NCBI GenBank assembly: GCA_018816525.1
Contig: JAHIVV010000048.1
Location: 1-51,027, forward strand
Length of the DNA: 51,027 nt
Origin: Elusimicrobiota bacterium
GTDB taxonomy: Bacteria > Elusimicrobiota > Endomicrobiia > CG1-02-37-114 > XYA2-FULL-39-19
Direction of reading: 5' to 3'
The position numbers and the translations under genes are program-made. Positions 26,108 through 34,927 of the stretch are shown one piece after another. The number at the start of each line of letters is the position of its first letter. The first letter of the stretch is position 1. The notes under the pieces were generated by a model. It saw only the letters and a program-made list of their open reading frames with translations. It made no database searches and was not told the DNA's origin.

Positions 26108-27065
26108 TACTTCGGATAAATTGAAATTTATTAAAACTATTCCGGCATTGAGTAACTTTTCGCAGGATTTTTCCAACAAACTTGCGGAAATGATGGAGTA
26201 TAAGGAAGCACAACCGGACGAAACTATTTTTTCTGAAGGCTCGGCATCAGCTCATCTTTACATTATTGAAGAAGGCGAAGCCATAGTCATAAAAAAACTT
26301 TCAGAAGAGACAGAAAAAGTTCTTTCTGTAATAAACGATAAAAACATCTTCGGTGAAATGAGCCTTTTCAGCGCTCAGTCCAGGACTGCATCAGTAAAAG
26401 CAAAAACAAGGCTTCTTTATTACAGAATATCTATTGATGCTTTTAAGAAATTACTTTCTTCAGACCCGGCAGGAACCCAGAAAATGCTTGAAACGCTTCT
26501 TTTCTTGACGCTGGGAAGATTAGAGCAAACCAGCCGGGAACTGGCAACTATTTATGAAATCGGTAAAATGATGATTAAAAGCCTTCCGCTTCCGGAATTT
26601 TGCCAGGAAATCATTAAACATTTGTGTTTATCAGTCCCGGATGTTAATACAGGATCTCTTTTTTTCTGGAATGAATTTGCTGGGGACTATGAGCCTTATG
26701 GAACTTTCCCGGAAAACATCCAAAAAACTGCCATCCCCGGCAAACATCCGCTCTCCACATTTCTTGCCGGTAAAACCGAAGCGATAGCCATCACAAATAA
26801 AGAAAAAGAAATAAAAGGGATTATTGACAAAGAAATTACAAATGTAAAATCCGCTGTAATCTCTCCGCTTTTTAAAAAAAATCTCCTTGGGTTTATTTTA
26901 CTGGGCAATACTGCTAAAGAAGTAACTTATCAGCATACAACCTGCGACCTGCTCAATTCAGTCTCTTTACAACTTGTTGATGCTATAGAGAATATTAAAA
27001 ACCAGGAAGAAAGGCTGGCAAAAGAAAGATTAGAAAGAAACAGAACGGGAAGCGTCAAATTTTAA
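26094..27065 (+). CDS. Cyclic-nucleotide-binding plus GAF domain protein
   Basis: Of the 323 residues, about 15-130 are a cNMP-binding domain of the Crp/PKA type (PDETIFSEGSASAHLYIIEEGEA, then IFGEMSLFSAQSRTASVKA, with Glu and an SRT instead of an RxA phosphate-contact pattern). About residues 150-305 resemble a GAF sensor domain, and the end is a short charged helix. No DNA-binding or enzymatic output domain is present. It overlaps pilT by 14 bases, so a partner role in pilus control, signalled by a cyclic nucleotide, is a plausible inference. Confidence 0.78.
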   Translation: MQHTNTSDKLKFIKTIPALSNFSQDFSNKLAEMMEYKEAQPDETIFSEGSASAHLYIIEEGEAIVIKKLSEETEKVLSVINDKNIFGEMSLFSAQSRTASVKAKTRLLYYRISIDAFKKLLSSDPAGTQKMLETLLFLTLGRLEQTSRELATIYEIGKMMIKSLPLPEFCQEIIKHLCLSVPDVNTGSLFFWNEFAGDYEPYGTFPENIQKTAIPGKHPLSTFLAGKTEAIAITNKEKEIKGIIDKEITNVKSAVISPLFKKNLLGFILLGNTAKEVTYQHTTCDLLNSVSLQLVDAIENIKNQEERLAKERLERNRTGSVKF

Positions 27066-27073
27066 GGAGAACT

Positions 27074-27436
27074 ATGATCAAGAAAACTACACCGCTGAGT
27101 ATAGCGAAAGAATCCGCAAAATTAATGTGGGCCAAAAAAACCAAAGATATTGTATTGCTAAACATCAGCAAACTTACCGCGATCGCTGACTATTTTGTGA
27201 TCGGCACCGTAGAATCAAGCGTTCAAATGGACGCAGTAATTGACTCAATCAAAAAAAACTTTAAGCAAAAAGGCCTTCTTCAGCTATCGCGCCAGGAAAT
27301 GAAGGATTCATCTCCAAGCTGGCAGATAATAGATTACGGCAGCGTGGTTGTGCACGTAATGACAAAAGAAGCGCGGGAATTCTACTCACTGGAAAATGTA
27401 TGGCACAAAGCAAGAAAACTTTCGTTCAAGAAATAA
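27074..27436 (+). CDS. rsfS: Ribosomal silencing factor RsfS
   Basis: It binds L14 on the 50S subunit and blocks subunit joining when nutrients are low. The 120 residues show the family pattern: DIVLLNISKLTAIADYFVIGT, SVQMDAVIDSI, and the C-terminal SWQIIDYGSVVVHVMTKEAREFYSLENVW. A taaggaga site precedes the ATG. The end overlaps argS by 37 bases in another frame. Confidence 0.94.
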   Translation: MIKKTTPLSIAKESAKLMWAKKTKDIVLLNISKLTAIADYFVIGTVESSVQMDAVIDSIKKNFKQKGLLQLSRQEMKDSSPSWQIIDYGSVVVHVMTKEAREFYSLENVWHKARKLSFKK

Positions 27437-29040
27437 GAAATAATATTTACGAACTGCTTGAATTAGAAAACGATTTTGAATTCAGCCTGGAAGAACCTCC
27501 TCAGAACTTCAATGCTGACCTTTCAACAAACGTAGTCCTTCTGCTGGCAAAAAAAGAAAAAACCAACCCAAAAACGCTTTCTGAAGGAATTATAAAAAAA
27601 CTTGAGAAAGCGCCGTATTTTTCTAAAATAGAATTTGTTCCTCCGGGTTTCCTGAATTTTCATATTTCAAAAGAACTTCTTGAGAGTGAACTTGAAAAAG
27701 TCCTGGCCCAAGGGGACAAATACCCTGAAATTGATTTATACGACGGCAACCCGGTACTAATTGATTTTGTTTCAAGCAACCCCACAGGCCCTCTGCATAT
27801 CGGCCACGGCAGGGGCGCTGTAATAGGAGACGCTCTTGCCAGAATATACACCCAGTTAGGTTTTAAAATCCTGAAAGAATATTACGTAAACGATGTAGGC
27901 GTCCAGATGAATTTTCTGGCGCAATCCGTTGAACTGCAGGCAAAAATAATCAAAAGCGAAGATGTTTCATCAATCAGCACAGAAAAACTATATAAGGGAA
28001 CCTACATCGCGGAAATTGCAAAAAAGCTGCTTGAAGAATACCGGGATAAAATACCGGAAATTTCTGTTATCAAGGAATTTGCGGTTACTGAAATATTGAA
28101 GGATATAAGAAGCGACCTAGCAGAATTTAAAGTTGAGTTTGATTCCTGGCAGTATGAGTCAGAGCTGCATAATAAAGGCATAGTCAAAAAAGTGGTTGAA
28201 GGCCTCCATAAAGACGGATTTTTGTTTGAAAAAGATTCCGCTCTCTGGTTCAAAACCGAAGATTCAATAGATGAGAAGGACCGCGTTATCCAAAAACAGG
28301 ACGGCAGGTACACTTATTTCGGCGCGGATATAGCTTATCACTGGTACAAATTTGAAAGAGGCTATAAAAAACTACTGAATATCTGGGGCTGTGACCATCA
28401 CGGGTATGTTCCAAGAATTAAATCCGCCATGTTATCTATCGGGCATAAACCGGAAGATGTGGAAGTATTGCTCTACCAGCTTGTATCTCTTTCAAGAAAC
28501 GGCGAAAGGGTCAGGATGTCAACAAGAGCGGGGGAATTTGTGACCCTGCGTGAAGTGCGGGAAGAAATAGGAACGGATGCCGCCAGATACTTCCTCTCTA
28601 CAAAAACTCCAGGCACACACCTGGAATTTGACCTGGAACTGGCAAAAAAGAAAGCAAATGAAAATCCGATATTTTATATTCAATACGCCCACACGCGCTG
28701 CTGCGGAATCCTGAGAGAAGCGGAAAAAACCCAATCAATCTCTGCTGTATCTAAAATTGACTATAGCCTTTTGAAAGAAAATCTCGAGCACCAGATTATT
28801 AAAAAAATAACTTTGTACCCCGACGTACTGCACAGATGCATAAAAAATCTGTCGCCCCATTACCTGGCAACCTATTTGCTTGATTTTGCCGGGTTATTTC
28901 ACAGATATTACGACACTCACCGCGTAGTTACCCAGGATCCAGAACAAACCCGGGCCAGGATCGCATTAATAAAATCAATAAAAATTACATTAAAAAATGG
29001 GCTTTCTTTGCTTGCTATCACTGCCCCGGAGAAAATGTGA
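27400..29040 (+). CDS. argS: Arginyl-tRNA synthetase
   Basis: This class I synthetase charges tRNA-Arg. In the 546 residues, the N-terminal additional domain is at about 1-90. The HIGH motif (133-136) lies in SSNPTGPLHIGHGRGAVIGD. The KMSKS region is degenerate, as in many ArgRS (RVRMSTRAGEFV). The anticodon-binding domain ends NGLSLLAITAPEKM, the usual C-terminal signature. The ATG lies within rsfS; the good match right after it (EIRNNIYELLELE) supports the start. Confidence 0.95.
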   Translation: MAQSKKTFVQEIRNNIYELLELENDFEFSLEEPPQNFNADLSTNVVLLLAKKEKTNPKTLSEGIIKKLEKAPYFSKIEFVPPGFLNFHISKELLESELEKVLAQGDKYPEIDLYDGNPVLIDFVSSNPTGPLHIGHGRGAVIGDALARIYTQLGFKILKEYYVNDVGVQMNFLAQSVELQAKIIKSEDVSSISTEKLYKGTYIAEIAKKLLEEYRDKIPEISVIKEFAVTEILKDIRSDLAEFKVEFDSWQYESELHNKGIVKKVVEGLHKDGFLFEKDSALWFKTEDSIDEKDRVIQKQDGRYTYFGADIAYHWYKFERGYKKLLNIWGCDHHGYVPRIKSAMLSIGHKPEDVEVLLYQLVSLSRNGERVRMSTRAGEFVTLREVREEIGTDAARYFLSTKTPGTHLEFDLELAKKKANENPIFYIQYAHTRCCGILREAEKTQSISAVSKIDYSLLKENLEHQIIKKITLYPDVLHRCIKNLSPHYLATYLLDFAGLFHRYYDTHRVVTQDPEQTRARIALIKSIKITLKNGLSLLAITAPEKM

Positions 29041-30062
29041 TGAACATTTTTAAAGACATCCCAAAAAGAATCCTTGTATCCTTCATGTTAATGGTAATTG
29101 TTTTTTTTGTAGGCACTTTCGGTTATATGGTCATAGAACACTGGAAGTTCCTTGACTCGCTTTTTATGACTGTTATTACTCTTGCCACTGTAGGCTACGG
29201 CGAAACTAACCCGCTTACAACCCAAGGCAGGATATTCACCATTTTTCTTATTTTAACAGGCATCGGAATTTTAACCTATGTATTTACCACCGGCATGTCA
29301 TTTCTAATTGAAGGCGAACTAACCGGCCTTATGAGGAGGCGTAAAATGGAAAAAGCAATAAAAGCGCTGAAAAACCATTATATTATCTGTGTAGACAGTG
29401 AAACCGGCGAATATGCAATAGAAGAATTTGTAAAAACCAAACAGGACGTAGTAGTTATTACAAACAACAAACATATTGCCGAGAAACTGAACGAGAGCAT
29501 ACTATTAATTTACGGCAACCCTGAAGAAGATAGAACTCTTCAAACAGCAGGCATAGAAAACGCTGCCGGCCTGGTTTCCATATTGCAGGAAGACAAAGAT
29601 AATCTTTTTGTGGTACTTTCAGCAAAAGGGTTTAACCCCAACCTCAAAATAGTTACCCAGGCAAAAGAACGGGAAAGTGTTGCAAAGTTGCAGAAAGCCG
29701 GCGCGGACGAAGTTATATCAACAAACTTAATAGGAGGCATGAGAATCGCATCCGCAGCTCTAAGGCCTACGGTGGTTTCTTTTCTTGACCGGATGCTTTA
29801 CCAGACAGTTGATAATGAACCCCTGCGCATCGAAGAAGAAACAATTTCCGACAAATCGCCGCTGACAGGAAAAGCGCTTTCTGATTGCAATATAAACGAA
29901 AAAGTCGGACTGATCGTAATTGCAATAAGGGAAAGTAAAACTGAAAAATTTATCTATAACCCTAAACAAAACTATAAACTTAATTCCGGTGATACCTTAA
30001 TTGTAATCGGCACGCCAACTCAGGTAAAACAGCTTCATAGTTTGATAGAGGTGGGGGTTTGA
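29037..30062 (+). CDS. Two-TM potassium channel with RCK (TrkA-N/TrkA-C) domains
   Basis: The 341-residue protein has TM1 at about 12-33, a pore helix with selectivity filter TVGYG (51-55), TM2 at about 66-91, an RCK_N domain at about 113-235 and an RCK_C domain at about 250-335. The layout is that of MthK-type channels. The Rossmann glycine motif is degenerate (CVDSETGEY), as it also is in MthK. By alignment from memory, the MthK calcium ligands E210/E212 correspond to Gln and Lys here, so calcium gating is doubtful. The start is GTG 29037 or ATG 29040, both overlapping the argS stop. An internal ATG with a strong ribosome-binding site lies at 29346. Confidence 0.88.
   Translation: MMNIFKDIPKRILVSFMLMVIVFFVGTFGYMVIEHWKFLDSLFMTVITLATVGYGETNPLTTQGRIFTIFLILTGIGILTYVFTTGMSFLIEGELTGLMRRRKMEKAIKALKNHYIICVDSETGEYAIEEFVKTKQDVVVITNNKHIAEKLNESILLIYGNPEEDRTLQTAGIENAAGLVSILQEDKDNLFVVLSAKGFNPNLKIVTQAKERESVAKLQKAGADEVISTNLIGGMRIASAALRPTVVSFLDRMLYQTVDNEPLRIEEETISDKSPLTGKALSDCNINEKVGLIVIAIRESKTEKFIYNPKQNYKLNSGDTLIVIGTPTQVKQLHSLIEVGV
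29334..29348 (+). promoter_or_regulatory. Internal ribosome-binding site and ATG within the K+ channel gene
   Basis: AGGAGG at 29334-29339, six bases, then in-frame ATG at 29346 (Met104), just after TM2 and before the RCK domain. Translation from here would give a soluble 238-residue RCK protein. The AGGAGG also encodes two Arg residues, so it could be coincidental. Confidence 0.55.
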
Positions 30063-30087
30063 CAAGCTTCCTTAAAATGGATATAAT
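30059..30087 (+). promoter_or_regulatory. Perfect consensus sigma70-like promoter
   Basis: TTGACA (30059-30064), a 17-base spacer and TATAAT (30082-30087), all optimal. It overlaps the stop codon of the K+ channel gene. The start point would be near 30094, 29 bases before the ATG of the frameshifted secreted gene. Confidence 0.83.
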
Positions 30088-30122
30088 TATTCAATTATTT
30101 TAAGTATCACGGAAGTATTAAA

Positions 30123-30297
30123 ATGGTTAAAAGGTCATTGAAAAGGTCATTGATTTTTTCGATTTTTATAGTTGTTATTTCGGTTAATTTGCTCTTTGCA
30201 CAGGAAGGTACTTCCTGTTCTTGAAAAAGCAATAACAAAACCAGCGGAAGGGAAAACTACACCAGTTGAAAAAAAACAACAACAAAAAAGTAAATAA
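30123..30297 (+). pseudogene. Frameshifted small secreted-protein gene
   Basis: From ATG 30123 the frame encodes a clear signal peptide (starting MVKRSLKRSLIFSIF, ending LLFAQE) but stops at 30222-30224 after 33 residues. In the +1 frame the sequence continues VLPVLEKAITKPAEGK and on to a TAA at 30295-30297. Removing one G from the GG at 30206-30207 joins both parts into one secreted peptide of about 57 residues rich in Lys, Pro and Gln. The break lies within a perfect 7-bp inverted repeat, CAGGAAG-GTA-CTTCCTG (30201-30217). It could be a pseudogene, a slippage site or a sequencing or assembly error. Confidence 0.6.
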
Positions 30298-31027
30298 TAA
30301 ACCAGTATTCTTTTTAGGCTTTTTTTTAGCTTGCTTGATTACCCTGCAGACAGGAAGTTTGTTTGCTTCCACAATCAAGCTTGTTGATACGCCTACAGCC
30401 GGGATAATTGATTACTACTCAATGAATTTGAATTTCCGCCTATACCGCGGAGGGGGCGTAATACCCCGGATTGATTTCGGAGTATTCAGAAAATTGAATA
30501 TCGGATTTTCCTGGGATATAGATAAACTTATCGGAAATGAGAACCCTCAGCCCCGCAAACCCACTCTCAACCTTAAATTCCGCATCTTTGACGGCTCGAA
30601 GAATTTTCCCGCGATAGCGCTTGGCTATGACGGTCAGGGATACATGTATAATGACGGCAATGGCTTATACAGTTATAGGGAAAAGGGAGTTTTCCTTGTA
30701 ACAGACACTGAAATATTTACAGATAATCTAATGTTTCATCTGGGAACCAACGTAAACTTTTCAACAGAAAATAACAGGGATGTAGCTAATGTTTATGGTT
30801 TTACCGGTTTCGATTATTCCTTAATAGATAACGAACAAAAGATAATGGCTTTTATTGTTGAGTTTGATAATCTCCTCAAATATTATGATGATACCAGGCT
30901 CAATGCCGCCATAAGGCTTTATCCCACTGAAGATATTTATATAGATTTTTCGTTCAGGGACCTTGCGTCACCAAGGAAGATTGATATCGACAGGTTTGTC
31001 GAAATCAATTACCAAACCAAATTTTAA
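30266..31027 (+). CDS. Exported beta-barrel-like protein, unknown (YjbH-like resemblance)
   Basis: It starts at TTG 30266 with a ggaaggga site upstream and overlaps the frameshifted gene by 32 bases. The 253 residues have a signal peptide (basic KKNNNKKVNNK, hydrophobic FFLGFFLACLITLQ, and cleavage after LFA). The mature part is beta-rich with alternating aromatic residues (YYSMNLNFRLYRGGG, FGVFRKLNIGFSWD, LNLKFRIFD, AIALGYDGQGY), and ends FVEINYQTKF with a terminal Phe typical of outer-membrane barrels. It resembles YjbH-type proteins weakly. No enzyme motif is seen. Confidence 0.68.
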   Translation: MKKNNNKKVNNKPVFFLGFFLACLITLQTGSLFASTIKLVDTPTAGIIDYYSMNLNFRLYRGGGVIPRIDFGVFRKLNIGFSWDIDKLIGNENPQPRKPTLNLKFRIFDGSKNFPAIALGYDGQGYMYNDGNGLYSYREKGVFLVTDTEIFTDNLMFHLGTNVNFSTENNRDVANVYGFTGFDYSLIDNEQKIMAFIVEFDNLLKYYDDTRLNAAIRLYPTEDIYIDFSFRDLASPRKIDIDRFVEINYQTKF

Positions 31028-31057
31028 ACGGCAGTCCAACAAAGGAAAATTTAAATT

Positions 31058-32065
31058 ATGGCAGAAGAATTCCAGGGATTAGATTTCGAACAGCCTATAG
31101 TTGAACTTGAAAATAGAATTGCCGAACTTAAAAAAATTTCAAACAATCCGGCGAACAAAGACGGTATTCCCCAGGTAAACGTTAACGCCGAAATAAAAAC
31201 CCTGGAAGAAAAATGCCATACTCTAAAGCACGACATTTATTCAAACCTGATTCCCGCGCAGCGGGTAAAATTTGCCCGCCATCCTAAAAGGCCTTACAGC
31301 CTGGATTATATCAACCTTATTTTTACGGATTTTACAGAACTGCACGGCGATAGAAACTTTTCCGATGATAAGGCGCTTATTGCCGGCTTCGCACTGCTCG
31401 ACGGCGAACCCGTTGCCATATTAGCCCAGCAAAAAGGCAGAACCCTGCAGGAAAACATGGAACGTAACTTCGGATCCATGCACCCTGAAGGTTACAGGAA
31501 AGCATTGCGTATTATGAAATTGGCAGAAAAATTTAACAGGCCTGTCATTTCTTTCATTGATACTATGGGAGCTTATCCGGGTATAGGAGCGGAAGAAAGG
31601 GGCCAGGGCGAAGCAATAGCAAGAAACCTCAGGGAAATGTCCATTGTTGAAACACCGATAATCTGCATTGTCATCGGGGAAGGCGGTTCAGGGGGAGCGT
31701 TAGGTATCGGCGTAACTGATAAGATTCTTATGCTTGAAAATGCTTACTATTCTGTTATAAGCCCTGAAGGCTGCGCGAGCATTTTATTTCATGATGCCAC
31801 AAAATACGCAGAGGCTGCAGAAGCCATGAAAATCACCGCGCCGGACTTATTAAAACTTAAAGTAATAGATGAGATTGTCACTGAACCTCTCGGTGGAGCC
31901 AATAAGGATATCAATCTGACTGCAGAAAATATGAAAAAAGCTTTTATCAAAAATTTATCAGCCCTTAAAAAAATGAAAATTCCGGAATTACTCAAGGCAA
32001 GATATAAAAAGTACCGCTCCATAGGCAATTTTACGGAAAATAAAAAATCCAAGAAGGAGGATTAA
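31058..32065 (+). CDS. accA: Acetyl-CoA carboxylase carboxyltransferase subunit alpha
   Basis: It is half of the carboxyltransferase that makes malonyl-CoA for fatty-acid synthesis. The 335 residues show the N-terminal [17 protein letters not shown] coiled segment, [32 protein letters not shown], the [17 protein letters not shown] core, [32 protein letters not shown] and [10 protein letters not shown]. The partner accD is not in the window. An aaagga site precedes the ATG. Confidence 0.96.
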   Translation: MAEEFQGLDFEQPIVELENRIAELKKISNNPANKDGIPQVNVNAEIKTLEEKCHTLKHDIYSNLIPAQRVKFARHPKRPYSLDYINLIFTDFTELHGDRNFSDDKALIAGFALLDGEPVAILAQQKGRTLQENMERNFGSMHPEGYRKALRIMKLAEKFNRPVISFIDTMGAYPGIGAEERGQGEAIARNLREMSIVETPIICIVIGEGGSGGALGIGVTDKILMLENAYYSVISPEGCASILFHDATKYAEAAEAMKITAPDLLKLKVIDEIVTEPLGGANKDINLTAENMKKAFIKNLSALKKMKIPELLKARYKKYRSIGNFTENKKSKKED

Positions 32066-32068
32066 CTA

Positions 32069-33484
32069 ATGAAAGAGCATGCAGACAAAAAATCTTTGAT
32101 AGACAGCATCAAAGACACAATCAAATTTAGCAAAGACGGTTCAGCTGTTGAAATTCTTAATGATAAAAAATTAAGAAGCGAACTGATAGACGAACTGGTC
32201 TGGAACTCGGCATTTTCGCCCAGCGAAGAAGTACGCAATATGTCCAGATTCATTATCAGGCTTTTAGGACAAAAGCTGGGAAACGGACCGGCTTCAATAT
32301 TTGAGGTTTACAAAGCCCGCGGCGAAGGAAAAATAAAAGGTTTTACAGTTCCGGCGATAAACGTAAGGCAGCTCAGCTACGATTTCGCAAGAGCAGTCTT
32401 CAGAGCGGCCAAGAAAGCAAATGTCGGCCTTTTTATTTTTGAAATAGCCCGTTCAGAATCCGGCTATACTGACCAGAGGCCTTCTGAATTTGCAGCGGCA
32501 ATGCTGGCTGCCGCAATAAAAGAAAATTATCCTAACCCAATATTCGTCCAAGGCGACCATTACCAGGTAAACGGTAAAAAATATAAAGAAGATGCGGCAA
32601 AAGAAATGAAAGGCGCAAAAGACCTTCTTCAGGAATCAATTGAAGCAGGATTTTTCAACATTGACCTTGATACATCAACTCTTGTAGATCTTTCGAAAAC
32701 ATCGATAGATGAACAACAGAAACCCAATTTTGATGTTGCCGCTGAATTAACAAAATTCACCAGAAGTATTCAGCCCGAAGGCATTGATGTAATGCTCGGC
32801 GGGGAAATCGGCGAAATAGGCGGATCAAATTCAAATGAAGCCGAGATGCGCGCTTATTTGAACGGCTATTTGAAAGAGATCGGAAAAATATCAGGGATTT
32901 CGAAAATAGCAGTTCAAACCGGAACTTCGCACGGCGGAGTACCTCTTCCAGACGGAAGCATAGCCTCGGTAAAACTTGATTTTAATGTCCTTGAAAAATT
33001 AGGCAAAATTGCCCGCGATGAATACAAGATTTCCGGCTGTGTACAGCACGGAGCTTCCACTCTTCCGGCTGATTTGTTTGATAAGTTTTCAAAAGTCGAG
33101 ACTTCGGAAATCCACCTGGCAACAGAATTCCAGAACATGATTTTTGACAGCCCTGCTTTTCCGGAAAGCCTTAAAAAAGAAATCAATGAATGGTGCGTTA
33201 AGAATTGCGCCGCTGAAAGAAAATCAACTGATACCGACCAGCAGTTCCTTTATAAAACACGTAAAAAAGCCAACGGCCCGTTCAAAAAAGCCATTTGGTC
33301 GCTTCCTCAAAGCGCAAGGGATACAATTACTGAAGCGTTGGAGGAAAAATTTGTATTTTATTTCGACAAATTGAACGTAAAAAATAGCGCTGAAATAGTG
33401 AAAAAATATGTAAAAACAGCAAACGTTGCGGTTAAAGCACCAACCAGCGGCGGAATAAAAGAAGCTTTTGAAGGCGCAGACTGA
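32069..33484 (+). CDS. Class II (zinc) fructose-bisphosphate aldolase-like protein, long form
   Basis: The 471-residue protein is much longer than common class II aldolases (280-360). The barrel core starts at about residue 87 (KGFTVPAINVRQLSY). Motifs corresponding to the zinc and catalytic sites are VQGDHYQVNG (Asp-His), GEIGEIGG, VQTGTSHGGVPLPDG and GCVQHGASTLP. The N-terminal ~85 and C-terminal ~110 residues are additional; the tail is Lys-rich and helical. Substrate could be fructose- or tagatose-bisphosphate, or something else. A strong aagaaggaggatt site precedes the ATG, and the accA stop lies three bases upstream. Confidence 0.8.
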   Translation: MKEHADKKSLIDSIKDTIKFSKDGSAVEILNDKKLRSELIDELVWNSAFSPSEEVRNMSRFIIRLLGQKLGNGPASIFEVYKARGEGKIKGFTVPAINVRQLSYDFARAVFRAAKKANVGLFIFEIARSESGYTDQRPSEFAAAMLAAAIKENYPNPIFVQGDHYQVNGKKYKEDAAKEMKGAKDLLQESIEAGFFNIDLDTSTLVDLSKTSIDEQQKPNFDVAAELTKFTRSIQPEGIDVMLGGEIGEIGGSNSNEAEMRAYLNGYLKEIGKISGISKIAVQTGTSHGGVPLPDGSIASVKLDFNVLEKLGKIARDEYKISGCVQHGASTLPADLFDKFSKVETSEIHLATEFQNMIFDSPAFPESLKKEINEWCVKNCAAERKSTDTDQQFLYKTRKKANGPFKKAIWSLPQSARDTITEALEEKFVFYFDKLNVKNSAEIVKKYVKTANVAVKAPTSGGIKEAFEGAD

Positions 33485-33485
33485 T

Positions 33486-34541
33486 ATGTATAAAGGCGTT
33501 ATAGAACGCTACAAGAAATACCTCCCGGTAACCGATAAAACCCCGATTATAACTTTGTATGAAGGGAATACTCCTCTTTTAAGGGCAAAAAACATAGAAT
33601 CACACTTGAAACTGGACTTAAAGATTTACTTGAAGTGTGAGGGTTTTAATCCAACCGGCTCATTTAAAGACCGCGGTATGACTATGGCCATTTCAAAAGC
33701 TGTGGAAGAAAAAGCAAACGCGGTCATTTGCGCTTCTACCGGCAATACTTCAGCCAGCGCAGCCGCTTATTCCGCCAAAGCCGGCATCAAATGTATCGTA
33801 ATTATACCGGAGGGCTCAATTGCTCTTGGAAAACTATCGCAGGCAATGATGCATGGTGCCAAAGTTATCGCCATTAAAGGCAACTTTGACGAAGCTCTCA
33901 CCCTTGTTAAAAAAATCAGCGAAACCTACCCGGTAACAGTTGTCAATTCAATAAACCCGTATAGAATTGAAGGCCAGAAAACCGGATCATTTGAAATTAT
34001 AGAATTTTTGGGAGACGCTCCCGATTACCAGTTCATGCCCGTAGGAAACGCGGGAAATATTACAGCTTATTGGAAAGGGTATAAAGAATATCAACAATTT
34101 CAAATTTCAAATCTCAAATTGCCGCGCATGATGGGGTTTCAGGCAAAAGGCTCAGCGCCGATAGTTTTAGGAAAACCCATCAAGCACCCGAAAACCCTTG
34201 CAACCGCAATAAAGATAGGCAACCCGGCCAGCTGGAAACAGGCAGAAGCCGCGAGAGACGAATCCAAAGGTGTTATCGATACCGTAACAGATACCGAAAT
34301 TATAAATGCTTATAAACTTTTAGCCGGATTGGAAGGCGTGTTTGCCGAACCTGCAAGCGCGGCCTCTTTGGCAGGGCTTATAAAATATTCTGCTAAATTA
34401 AAAAAGGAAAACGGAAAAACCGCTATTTGCATTTTGACCGGACACGGGCTTAAAGACCCTGAAAGAGCAATAAAATCGATAAAACAGCCTACAGTTGTGG
34501 AAGCAAAACTTGAAAAAATATTGAAAGCGATAAAACTATAG
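33486..34541 (+). CDS. thrC: Threonine synthase
   Basis: It converts O-phosphohomoserine to threonine with PLP. The 351 residues fit the shorter threonine-synthase class. Motifs are IITLYEGNTPLLRA, KCEGFNPTGSFKDRGM with the PLP Lys, CASTGNTSASAAAYSAKAG, NSINPYRIEGQKT, PVGNAGNITAYWKG, and the C-terminal LTGHGLKDP. I choose ATG 33486, just past the aldolase stop; an upstream in-frame ATG at 33468 lies inside that gene. No other thr genes are present. Confidence 0.94.
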   Translation: MYKGVIERYKKYLPVTDKTPIITLYEGNTPLLRAKNIESHLKLDLKIYLKCEGFNPTGSFKDRGMTMAISKAVEEKANAVICASTGNTSASAAAYSAKAGIKCIVIIPEGSIALGKLSQAMMHGAKVIAIKGNFDEALTLVKKISETYPVTVVNSINPYRIEGQKTGSFEIIEFLGDAPDYQFMPVGNAGNITAYWKGYKEYQQFQISNLKLPRMMGFQAKGSAPIVLGKPIKHPKTLATAIKIGNPASWKQAEAARDESKGVIDTVTDTEIINAYKLLAGLEGVFAEPASAASLAGLIKYSAKLKKENGKTAICILTGHGLKDPERAIKSIKQPTVVEAKLEKILKAIKL

Positions 34542-34560
34542 AGGTATTTACAAGGAGAAT

Positions 34561-34597
34561 ACACTCAATACTCTTCCAAGCGAGTAACATTGGGTGT
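34561..34597 (+). promoter_or_regulatory. Stem-loop between thrC and the DUF3467 gene
   Basis: ACACTCAATACTC (34561-34573) pairs with GAGTAACATTGGGTGT (34582-34597): nine pairs (one G-U), a three-base bulge, four pairs and an eight-base loop TTCCAAGC. No T run follows, so it is not a simple terminator. An RNA processing site or stability element is possible. The next gene's aaagggg site lies just downstream. Confidence 0.5.
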
Positions 34598-34612
34598 TAA
34601 AGGGGAAAAAAA

Positions 34613-34924
34613 ATGGCCGAACAAAATCAACCGTCACTTGAGACAAAACAGATTCAGATTGAAGTAGATGACCAGACTGCGCAGGGGATTTATTGTAACT
34701 TAGCGTTAATATCCCATAATGAAACCGAATTTGTGTTCGATTTTATCTTTGTCCAGCCCCAGGCGCCAAAAGCAAAAATAAGGTCAAGAATAATAACTTC
34801 GCCCCAGCATATGAAACGCCTGCTTTTGGCAATTAATGACAACATAAAAAAATATGAACTGCAATTCGGCGAGATAAAAACACCTCAAGCAGTAGAAGAA
34901 AAAAAAGTAGGTTTCTTTCACTAA
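34613..34924 (+). CDS. DUF3467 family protein
   Basis: The 103-residue protein has the family layout: IQIEVDDQTAQGIYCNLALISHNETEFVFDF, then FVQPQAPKAKIRSRIITSPQHMKRLLLAI and an amphipathic helix DNIKKYELQFGEI. The C-terminus is short and variable. The function of the family is not established. It lies after a stem-loop that follows thrC and only three bases before cinA, so it is likely cotranscribed with cinA. A gggg-containing ribosome-binding site is present. Confidence 0.85.
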   Translation: MAEQNQPSLETKQIQIEVDDQTAQGIYCNLALISHNETEFVFDFIFVQPQAPKAKIRSRIITSPQHMKRLLLAINDNIKKYELQFGEIKTPQAVEEKKVGFFH

Positions 34925-34927
34925 AAT

